From: Liolophura sinensis
Lineage: Eukaryota > Mollusca > Polyplacophora > Chitonida > Chitonidae
Length of the DNA stretch: 64,000 nt
Direction: 5' to 3'
Assembly (NCBI RefSeq): GCF_032854445.1
Contig: NC_088301.1
Span: forward strand, 1,240,001 to 1,304,000
The position numbers and the translations under genes were made by a program. Position 1 is the stretch's first letter. The number at the start of each line of letters is the position of its first letter. The notes under the pieces are model-generated. The model made no database searches, was not told the origin of the DNA, and saw only the letters and a program-made list of their open reading frames with translations. Below, piece after piece: positions 22,918 to 34,100 of the stretch.

Positions 22918-25900
22918 ATCCCAAACCAATGTTAAAGAGCGCTCCATTTAAAAACCTGATGAAATTGCCATGGTAGTGTGTTGGAGACAAAAATTATCAA
23001 TTAAATATCTCTCCACGGCCTTAAGTTTGCAGGCGCTAATGTTCCTTATCTTTTTGTCTCGCAATTTATCTCAAAGCTACCTGCTGTACTGACAGCCTCG
23101 ACATATTTGACAAGGGCTGGTAAGTGCATCAGCTTTTTATATAGAGCATGCTCTGACATTGGTTTGAGGCCATCCCTAGCTAAACAAAATTTTGCCAAAC
23201 CTAACATCAGAGGAGTCTTGGACTAGACCTTGGACTGCTGTGTTACTACCTTTACTATCCTAAAGATAAAGAACTATAAGGTGAAACTACAGGTGAAACC
23301 GGTTTCACTGCACCTGTACCCTGGGCTCATATGGCTAATAGGCGAAACAGTGTGTGCGTGACTTAAGCGGAGTGCTTTCTAGGGTTACAGTAATAACTCA
23401 CGCCTGGCTGGTTGAGATTGTTAACATGGCATCTTTTAAATTCTATGTTCTAAATGTGCAGGATTTTACTTACTTTAAATAATGCGATATCTCTGTGTTG
23501 TTGTGTCTTTTTTTTATTTGTAATTTCAAGTTATTATCAGCTGTAGTTCTGAGTGTATCCTGCAGTGTTGGTGAAGTGCCCAGATGCTGTCTGGGATGGT
23601 AAGTTATACATGTAGCTCATTAGGGGGTAATATTCCTGATGCTACACAGGTGCACATGTATGTATGTTTTAAGTTTGTGTGTTCATAAGTGGTTGATGTC
23701 AGAGGTACATACTGCTTTTATTGAAATGCTTAATTGAATTTGTTTCATTTCTACTAAGTGTCGTTCTTTGGTATCGTTTAGTTCATCGTACTATCGTTAC
23801 ATTGCAGATACATCATGTTCATTTTGATTACCAGCAAGCTAAGTGGACTTAAACTTGCGTTTTAATTTTTAATTTTTCAGTGTGAAATATGATATGTGCT
23901 TGGAGATGACTAGTCAGTGCATACCCCGTTTGACCTAAAAATTTGACCACCAAAGGGCATTTTTGGAGGCAAATAAATGTCATGAAATACTAATTCTGGT
24001 GGTAAAATTTACATTTTGCTAGTAAGATATCATCCTACCTTCCAAACGCCTCTCAAGGCACCTTTCTAAAACCATTTGAACTCCCAGAATCTGCAAAAAT
24101 GAGCAACTTAGTCATGGATGAAACTTTAGGTCATTTAGGGTATGTCGTAGTTTGCGGATATAAGCTAAGGATCAGGAAGTGAATGAGATATGGTGGCGAA
24201 ATGTGTCACATGTTGTGCTTAGTAAATTTCTTCAGGGAACATAGTGGTTAGATGAAACTGATTTCCCTGTTGGCACTGGCCAGTTTCTCTGAGTACATTT
24301 GTATGTCTTATGGTACAATATGACTTTTGATTAACTTAACTTGAACTGTCAAGAAAACCTTTACTTCCTGTATCTCCTCCCAACTACCCCATACTTTTGT
24401 ATCCAGTAGCGTACTTATCTGTCCCTTACTTGGCCATATCAAGCTTGATCTAACACCAAATGTCAGCATGCAGTGAAGATGATCTGTTGTATGTTATGTG
24501 GAATTAACTGTAAGAAGGCAGTTATTCTTACATCCCCGTCAACAAAATTAGAAGAGTACATTGGACTCACCAATGTCTGTCTGTCTGTCTGTAAACATAA
24601 TTTTGTCCATCAGTCTCCTCTCAAACTACATACTATGCTGATTTTGATGAATTTTACCCTACATCTTGCCTATCTTCTGAATTTGTGCATGCGTAAGTTT
24701 AATGGCAATCAGATAATTATTTTCTTCATTACCCCCATTTAGGGTGTAATAGTACCTTTCCATGTATTCAGATTTTGCCCATACAACTCTTTCTAAAGTA
24801 CTGAGCTTATTTCCATGAAAATTAGCATACATTTTCCTTATGATCTAAACATGTGCATGCATAAGGCTAATTAAGATCGACTGATAAGTCCCATTCAGGT
24901 ACTAAGTGCAACATTAAAAATAGATTTTCATGTACACTGTATTCTTTTCTGATTGCTACATATCTCCATTCATACTGAATGTACCAGTAGTGCAATCGAT
25001 GCACACCATGAGTGTGGATTGCCACGACATCTGGATTCCAGTTATTCATGACATAATCAGGAACAAGTTTCTTGTCTTTGTTTCTGAATTATGTCAATGG
25101 CTCCATTGACAGTAATTAGAAGTGTTCTTGATAACTTAAATATTTTGTGTACATACAAAGGGAGGTAATCACAGCTATCTGAAAGAATTATTGATCCTAC
25201 ATACTGTATACATGTCTTTAAAACCATGCAAGGCTTGCATATTAACCCAAGCAGTGACCATTATGTATATGACAAGCCACATGGAGTTAAGATTTCCAAT
25301 ACCTACTGTTGTTGGATGAGAGACAAATGGTGAATAATGAATGTACATGTAAGGCTGTGCAAATAGCCTGGAATGCCATTAGTTGCTCATTGTCACCTAG
25401 ACAAACAAACAATGAGATGGTGAGAATTTGCAAATTTCCTCTCTAGGCCTGGGTATGAACTAACATGTCTGTCAGTTGACAGGTGTAAGACAGTAGCATT
25501 GATTGGAGAACCAGAACAGGTGGCATTCACTGGAGAACCAGAACATGATATTTGACATGAGTACATGTACAAATTTCAAGTGTGTAGGCTTACTGCTTCT
25601 GCTGGTAGGAGTACAGTGTACATGTAACTAGATGATGTTCATCGTCTTGCAAGTATATACTCTTGGTGTGACCCTTCTTGTAGCAGATTATCAGGTGACA
25701 GTTCACAAACGTAAATATATCTGGGAGAACTTGAGGCTGTTATGTGCATGGACAACACATGTACATTGCATAACTTACCCCATTGGCCTGTGTTTACCAT
25801 TTTCCCTTAAAGGAGAAAAAAACTTTAAAACATGACACACTATAGGCTGAAAAGAGCACATGTTTTTCTATCTGGTTGTGTCTGCTGCATAATTTTACGA

Positions 25901-26070
25901 TTTTTCCTCGCCATGCATGTGAAGCCTGATAATGGCAAAGCTGGCATAAATCGCTGTCCATCACGTCCTCCATCTTTAACACCCTGTAATTTATGTTGGA
26001 GGTGTGTTGCCTCCTAGCCAGTGAGAGCCTTTAAAACTGTCAGCTTGTTTGTGTAAACTCGGAACCTACA
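22918..26070. other. ALG14-TLCD4 intergenic stretch or TLCD4 5' intron
   Basis: No supported exon. Short GTCT microsatellite at about 24579-24591. Many TACATGTA palindromes. Frames of 60-90 codons here have no splice context. Confidence 0.35.
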
Positions 26071-26074
26071 TCCA

Positions 26075-26275
26075 ACATTCTGGTTTCTCGATCGTCAAGC
26101 GCTACCTTCTGGGAAAAAGAGTTCTACCTGAAATGTACGAACTGCACTTTGGCGGTTTCGAACGGCAATTCTACTCCTAATGCAGAAGACTTCAGGACTA
26201 GTTCTTAGGCAAAATAGAGTCGCCCAGAGCGGATTTTGGCGCTGACTTCATTTATTATTTATCAACTTGAGGTAT
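26075..26275 (+). promoter_or_regulatory. TLCD4: Candidate TLCD4 promoter or non-coding first exon
   Basis: A locally CpG-richer island (TCTCGATCGTCAAGCGC, GGCGGTTTCGAACGG) in an otherwise CpG-poor stretch, ending near a possible donor CTTGAG/GTATAT. An upstream non-coding exon is expected because the first coding exon begins at a good acceptor (27969). This is inference only. Confidence 0.25.
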
Positions 26276-26707
26276 ATATTACATTTTTTTTTATGGCATG
26301 CACCTGCGAGGAAATGCATACTCTTTTCAGTGGTATTTGATTGATATTTAAATTTTCTTCTCCTTTAATGCTCCTTACAGTCAACCAAATTTGGATTTCT
26401 GTAAAGCCATGTGTTTGAATGGGATGATTTATCGTGCTTACTGGTGGGAAACTTTAATATACATGTATGTTAATTAGTTTAAGGTTTGAGTTAAGCTGTC
26501 AATGTAATGTGTAGAGCCAGATTTTAATCCAGGAAAACATTTGGGCTCCTAAAGGGTTTATCACCCAAAATAATCAAGCTTTAGTAAAACTAACAATTAA
26601 TTTAAACTAGTGATACAATATATACTGGTAATAAAACGTTTGATTTCCATACCAATTTCACAGCATAAACTCTTCCTTATGAGCATCATTTTTATTTGCA
26701 TTTTATG

Positions 26708-26708
<1 letters not shown>

Positions 26709-26746
<38 letters not shown>
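26709..26746. repeat. TA microsatellite
   Basis: About 19 TA units, producing spurious IYIYIY reading on the minus strand. Confidence 0.9.
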
Positions 26747-26749
<3 letters not shown>

Positions 26750-27968
26750 TAAATTCTTTGCACATAATTGCAACTTTGGGATCCAAACCATCAAGGTTTT
26801 TTTTCTAGATATGACCATGGCTGTGTAGTGGTCCACACTGATTTACATACGTGTTTGATGGCTTTTTCCCCTTGCCTGGTTTGACATTTGACATGCCTTC
26901 ACTGATGTTTGCTGCAACTGATGCAGCACTTCCAAAGCTTTGAAGACTGACTTTATATGTCAGATTTAGTTGAATGAATGTCACAGGAGGAATGATTTGA
27001 CCTCACATCAAATGCCTAGTAACCTCTGATTTGGGGGTACATCTAAATAGGGCAGTTCTAATTTGGGGAGTTGGTAAGACAAGGTTGATGCATTTGTTGG
27101 CCATCTGACTCACTTCTCACATGTTCATTGTCAAAAGGAGATTCTTAGGTGAATTGAGGTCACTCTGTAACATGACGGTAACCTGGAGTTTACAAGACCC
27201 GCAATTTGTTTTCAGTCGTTTTACGTGATTAGATTTTTGTCATACATTTTATTTTTGTATTGATCAGTTTTTATGTCAGTTCATATTCAAACACACCAAC
27301 TACATCTATCTGTTGGTATTTTTTTACATCATGTATTTTTATATTTATTTAACACTAAAGGTTTTAAACCGCTTGCAAAATTTGGTGGATGAGTATTTGT
27401 GGCTGTTTTGCCATTTTGTTTTGGGGAAACCAGAAGCTATAGGATTTAGGATTATTTAGGTCTTAGGGGACAGTAGGATAAAATTACATGTATACATGCA
27501 GTGGGATGTTGGGATGTTTAGATTTCAGCAGTTGGTTATAAATTGTAACACAATCGTATTCACCAAATACTTGTCACAGTGTATATTTTGACATGTCAGT
27601 GTTGAGGAATATTTGTTTTCTCGGGTTTGTATTTATATGCCAAATATATTGCAACCTTGGAATCTCATTTTTAGCTCGCCTGTAGAAAGTACATGTAAAG
27701 CATAGCTTACCTCATTCCCATGGTGTTCAATGAGTCAACAGTCATGATAGTGAAAGCAGTACTAAGGTAAATGGACCTTAAAAAGCACTGCTGGTTTTTA
27801 GCTCAGGTTTTGTGAAAGTTAAGAACAATAATACGAGGGATGGGTGGTGTGGTGGGGTGGTGTTTCATCATTGATGCCCTGAGTGTTTGGTGTAGTATTT
27901 TGTCCAGAGTTTGTGTGCTGGTGAGTAGTGATAACAGACTCTTCTCTTCTTCATACTTCCTTGTACAG
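26747..27968. other. Sequence upstream of the first TLCD4 coding exon
   Basis: No repeat or exon recognised. Probably the 5' intron of TLCD4 if the acceptor at 27969 is used. Confidence 0.3.
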
Positions 27969-28196
27969 TGATATAGAGAGTGACCAGAAGAGAGGTGTGC
28001 ACGAGTAGTTTCTTTGCCTGTCCACGATGCCTAAGATAGAGCATTTCCGCTTTGACACAACCTACTATCCAGTGGCTGTGGTCAGCTGTTCTGCCTTCCT
28101 ATCTCTGTACAAGTATGTCAGCCCAGCCATCTCGAGCAGACTGTGCCCAGGCTACACTCTGTTACCCCCAGCTAAGCAGATCGACTGGAACACGAG
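27969..28196 (+). CDS. TLCD4: TLCD4 exon with start codon (coding from 28027)
   Basis: A 58-nt leader follows the acceptor TTGTACAG and carries an in-frame-independent 5'UTR. Coding begins MPKIEHFRFD and contains the first membrane segment. The donor is CACGAG/GTAAGT, ending in phase 2. The leader acceptor is inferred; the coding part is secure. Confidence 0.9.
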
Positions 28197-31100
28197 GTAA
28201 GTGACTGGTGGTTATGAGTAAGACCCCTTACAAGATGTACATACATTGGACTTTTTTTTGGCACAAAAACATAAAGGATTTACTGTGGACTGTTTCAGCC
28301 ATATTGAATGAAATTATTTTTGCCGCTAAACAGACTGTATTTCCACTGTAAATACAGATATAAATATAGTACTACATGTATCCACTGAACATAAAAATAT
28401 AGAAATCAGAGTTTTGGAGATAATAAGAATCGGTAATATAATTCTGTTCAGATTGTTAAATATGATCCAAAAAGTCAACCCTAGAGTCTGTCTTTATTTG
28501 CATTTTGGTCGCTGTGAAAAAGTGTGAAAACATCATGAAGCTCATATTTGGAATCATCACAAAATGGCCTTTTAGATGATGCATAGTTTTATTTTAAAAG
28601 TGGCCTGTTCTTGAAATGATCTGCAAGCAGATGTTGTGTTTACTGCATGAACAAAAGGTCACCACTCAGCTGTTGTAAACGCTCATTAGGTTTGACTGCT
28701 CATAGTGAGTGACAGAATTGACTATAAATATTTCTCTGTGTACTGCTGCCGTCATGTATATATGTGAAATATTATTGAGTATGGCATAAAACACCAATCA
28801 AATCAATAAATCTCTGTGTACTTGTTGTTGTTTTGTTTGCAGAGTTCAGTCCAGTGTCCATGCCATGATCGTCAGCTTCATGTGTGCCTACTCCTTTGTC
28901 TATGACACTGAGATTGCGGATGATCCCATATGGTTAGATATGCTACTGTCTCACGTTTAGTGTTTACGGTTAGAAACGAGCGGGACTGTAGCTGGTGGAC
29001 AAAGCAGCAGTGTTCACAAATGTTTCAAAAGGACTAAAAAGGGGGAGAACTCTATGTACCTTATCATAGCTTTAAACTATTTGGTATATAAGTTGGTGAA
29101 TATATCAGCTAACCCAGTAATGACATCCATAACCAAAAGGCAGGGGGGATAACTCTCAATGGAACAAAATTACTGGGAGTTAACTTGTGTTACATTGTAT
29201 TGACAAATTGATAGACACTCACAGTAGTGACATGTCTTGGGACCAGAGAAGATCTATAATTAGAGCTTGCTGTGTTTCTTCAACTTCAGCTACAGTTCAG
29301 CATTCTTAAAGGGACACATTTTGCTTGATTTTAATTGATTCATCCATGTTAAAGGGATTTTTTTTATCAGAAAAAATTTGAGTGTTGTCGTCAAAAATAT
29401 CACATTGAGGTGCTTCTGAAATATGCACTTTTTACATACCAAACCTCAAGTGAAATACAGTAACTGAGCAAGATCGTTTTTCCATTTGCATTTTTGCAGG
29501 TGTGACGCTCCCCTTGTGAGGACAAGCTGTGCAATTGTTGTGGGATACATGGCATCGGGTAAGCAGCCATGCAGATAGCTCTGTATTGGGGAGATCTGAG
29601 GATTTAAGCCAGATTCATCATTTCACTTGCCAGCATTTATGATTTAATATTGGTACCGGTGGTTGTCGCTGGCTGTGTACCGAGGGAAAAAGTATGATTG
29701 TAATACTTTTTGTCCAGAAAAGGGCTTGGCACTTGTGGAAACTGAGGGTGGTAGAAGCTTAAGGCATAGTGCATAAGGGATTTTGGTTTCATGTTTTTCT
29801 GTTAATTACATATCATGTATGTATGTACATGTATGTGGTATTTCCTTGGGTTGAAATGAAGATCTGTCGAAATTGGGTAAGACACCTGGATTTGTTGTGT
29901 AGATAATCATAGAGACATTCAGTCATGATACATGTGCACTCCGTCATGTCTGCAACATGAAGTTGTACAGCTTAGTAGAATCGTTAACATTGGTTTCCAT
30001 GCAGCATTAGGCAGCTTATCCTTGTTGGCATTGGTTTCCAAACAGCATTAGGCAGCTTATCCTTGTTGGCATTGGTTTCCAAACAGCATTAGGCAGCTTA
30101 TCCTTACTTGGCATTGGTTTCCAAACAGCATTAGGCAGCTTATCCTTGTTGGCATTGGTTTCCAAACACCATTAGGCAGCTTATCCTTACTTGGCATTGG
30201 TTTCCAAACACCATTAGGCAGCTTATCCTTGTTGGCATTGGTTTCCAAACACCATTAGGCAGCTTATTCTTACTTGGCATTGGTTTCCAAACAGCATTAG
30301 GCAGCTTATCCTTACTTGGCATTAGTTTCCAAACAACATTAGGCAGCTTATCCTTGTTGGCATTGGTTTCCAAACAGCATTAGGCAGCTTATCCTTACTT
30401 GGCATTGGTTTCCAAACACCATTATGCAGCTTATCCTTGTTGGCATTGGTTTCCAAACAGCATTAGGCAGCTTATCCTTGTTGGCATTGGTTTCCAAACA
30501 CCATTAGGCAGCTTATCCTTACTTGGCATTGGTTTCCATACCATTAGGCAGCTTATCCTTACCTGGATGCTGCTACATGAAGTTGTACAGCTTAGCAGAA
30601 TCGTTAACATTGGTTTCCAAACAGCATTAGGCAGCTTATCCTTGTTGGCATTGGTTTCCATACCATTAGGCAGCTTATCCTTGTTGGCATTGGTTTCCAG
30701 ACAGCATTAGGCAGCTTATCCTTACCTGGATGCTGCTACATGTGCTGTATTTTACCTAAAGCATTTTCAGGTGACACTTTCAGCTTGATTCTGATTAATT
30801 CGCCTATCTTATAGAGCCACTAAAGAGTGCTTTGTGAAGTTTGATTTATTTCTTATCAGAAAAATTTAAGTGTTGGAATCAGAAGTATCCTTGTCTGGCC
30901 TTTATGTACTTTTTATAGGGTGGATTTATGTGAAATACAGTAATTTGCTCAGTAACACCCATCACTAAGGGTGAATTTTTTGATTTTTTCTCATTTCAGA
31001 CTTGATTATTATGACGATTCACTACAAAAAAGTTGGGGAAATATTTTATTTATTCCACCATGGAGCTTCTGTGTATGCTTACTACTACGTGATGGTGAGT

Positions 31101-34100
31101 AGACTCTGTGTTGAACAGATCAGAGGCAGATTCCACAAAGACAATTCTGTCACAGGTCAAAATTCAAAACGTTGTCCTCAGTCGGTTAGCGCGCTAGCGC
31201 AGCGTAGTGACCCAGAAGCCTCTCACCAATGCGGTCGCTGTGAGTTCAAGACCAGCTCATGCTGGCTTCCTCTCCGGCCGTACGTGGGAAGGTCTGCCAG
31301 CAACCTGCGGATGGTCGTGGGTTTCCACCGGGCTCTGCCCGGTTTCCACCCACCATAATGCTGGCCGCCGTCGTATAAGTGAAATATTCTTGAGTACGGC
31401 GTAAAACACCAATCAAAAAAAAAAAAAAAAATCAAAACGTTGTCAAAAAAAAGTTTTGTTTTTTCGGTAATGGAAGTTTATATTTTGACACATTTGTCTT
31501 AAGATAACATTGATGAGGTGGTGAAAAATTTAATTTATAGGGCTCAAAAATGAGATCTAAATTTTGAATTTTATTGACTATGTTTGTAACAAATTCTGTG
31601 ATGTGTAATTACTCGATCAAACCTGTTACAAAAAATGAAATCATGAACTTCACTGAAGCTGTGACTGGTATATAACTGGTAAGATAGCTAATACAATACA
31701 TAGTTTTTATTAACGAACCTTTCCTTTCTTAAAATGCACAAAGACTTTTATGTATTGTTTCTTGTATTTCCAGACCTATGGTGTTTTACCTTATTTTGCT
31801 AATTATCGTCTCCTGGCTGAATTTTCCACACCATTCGTCAATCAGAGGTAAGAACAGCACACAGAACTACTGTAATACCATTTAAGGTAAGATCAGCACA
31901 CAAAAGTACTGTGATACCATCAGAGGTAAGAATAGTACACAAAAGTACTGTAATACCATTTAAGGTAAGATCAGCACACAAAAGTACAGTGATACCATCA
32001 GAGGTAAGAACAGAATACAATAAGTACTGCGTTACCGTCAGAGGTACATGTAAGACTAGCACACAAAAAGTACTGTGATACCATAAGAGGCACATGTAAG
32101 ACTAGCACACAATAAGTACTGCGTTACCATCAGAGGTACATGTAAGACCAGCACACAAAAAGTACTGTGATACCATCAGAGGTACATGTAAGACTAGCAC
32201 ACAAAAAGTACTGTGACACCATAAGAGGCACATGTAAGAATAGCACACAAAAAGTACTGCAATACCATCTGAGGTACATGTAAGAATAGCACACAAAAAG
32301 TACTGCGATACCATCTGAGGTACATGTAAGACTATCACACAAAAAGTATTGTGATACCATTAGAGATAAGAACAGCATACGATAAGTAGTGCGATACCAT
32401 CAGAGGTACATGTAAGACTAGCACACAAAAATTACTGATACCATCAGAGGTACATGTAAGACTAGCACACAAAATGTACTGCGATACCATCAGAGGTACA
32501 TGTAAGACTAGCACACAAAATGTACTGTGACACCATAAGAGGCACATGTAAGACTAGCACACAAAAAGTACTGCAATACAATCAGAGGGAAGATCAGCAC
32601 ACAAAAGTACTGTAATACAATCAGAGGTAAGATCAGCACACAAAAAGTACTGTAATACAATCAGAGGTAAGATCAGCAGACAAAAGAACTGTAATACAAT
32701 CAGAGGTACATGTAAGACTGGCACACAGAAAGTACTGTGATACCATCAGAGGCGCATGTAAGACTAGCACACAAAAACTACTGTGATACCATCAGAGGTA
32801 CATGTAAGACTAGCACACAAAATATACTGTGACACTATCAGAGGCACATGTAAGACTAGCACACAAAATCTACTGCGACACCATCAGAGGCACATGTAAG
32901 ACTAGCACACAAAATCTACTGCGATACCATCAGAGGTACATGTAAGACTAGCACACAAAAAGTACTGACACCATCAGAGGCATGTAAGACTAGCACACAA
33001 AATCTACTGCGATACCATCAGAGGTACATGTAAGACTAGCACACAAAAAGTACTGCGATACCATCAGAGGTACATGTAAGACTAGCACACAAAAAGTACT
33101 GACACCATCAGAGGCACGTAAGACTAGCACACAAAATGTACTGCGATACCATCAGAGGCACATGTAAGAATAGCACACAAAAAGTACTCTAATACAATCA
33201 GAGGCTCATGTAAGACTAGAACACATAAATAGCATGAGGTGTGCACATACCAGCAATCTGCTGGCTGGTTGACTGACTATCCCTGATGCTGGTCCCTTTG
33301 CCTCATTTTCATGTTCAACTTATTGTAATCTTATTAAATTCACTTTAAATTTAATTCTGCTTAAGCCGTGGCACTAAGGGAATTGCTGCTATTTAAGAAT
33401 TTACTTGAGCAGGGAGAATAAACCTCTGTCTGAGGTAAACTGACAAGAGGCTGTATTTCACAGGTTTCAGGTGGCCATTTGTCAACTATCAAGTTGCCGT
33501 CACTGCTTAAGTTTTGTATTATAACAGTGCGGTGACGAGACATTGACGTTTCATAGCAAGATGTAAAGATGTTTGTTTGCAAATTAAACAAAATTACCTG
33601 TTTATCATGTTTAGAAGAAATTTCTTTATACATGTAGCATTATTATACTAAGGGTTATTAATTTTTTGTATACATGTAGCATTATTATACTAAGGGTTAT
33701 TAATTTGTTGTGTACATGTAGCATTATTATACTAAGGGTTATTAATTTTCTGTATACATGTAGCATTATTATACTAAGGGTTATTAATTTTTTGTGTACA
33801 TGTAGCATTATTATACTAAGGGTTATTAATTTTCTGTATACATGTAGCATTATTATACTAAGGGTTATTAATTTTTTGTGTACATGTAGCATTATTATAC
33901 TAAGGGTTATTAATTTTCTGTATACATGTAGCATTATTATACTAAGGGTTATTAATTTTCTGTATACATGTATTTGAACTTCATATCTTCCAGAGTGTCT
34001 GAAACAAACATTTATACACAATAATATAACACACTTGCTACGCTAATATTTTTTCCACAGTTCTGTAATAATTATGCATCAATACTTTGTTGATGCATGA

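Noticed and set aside
30399-30710. Frames reading HWFPNSIRQLILVGIG-like repeats
   Set aside because: Translation of the 41-42 bp minisatellite in TLCD4 intron 3.
29985-30735. CRISPR-like array or acceptor-derived repeat in TLCD4 intron 3
   Set aside because: Units are contiguous without unique spacers, so not CRISPR-like. The CCAAACAG in the unit lacks a good pyrimidine tract and does not match the exon 4 acceptor.
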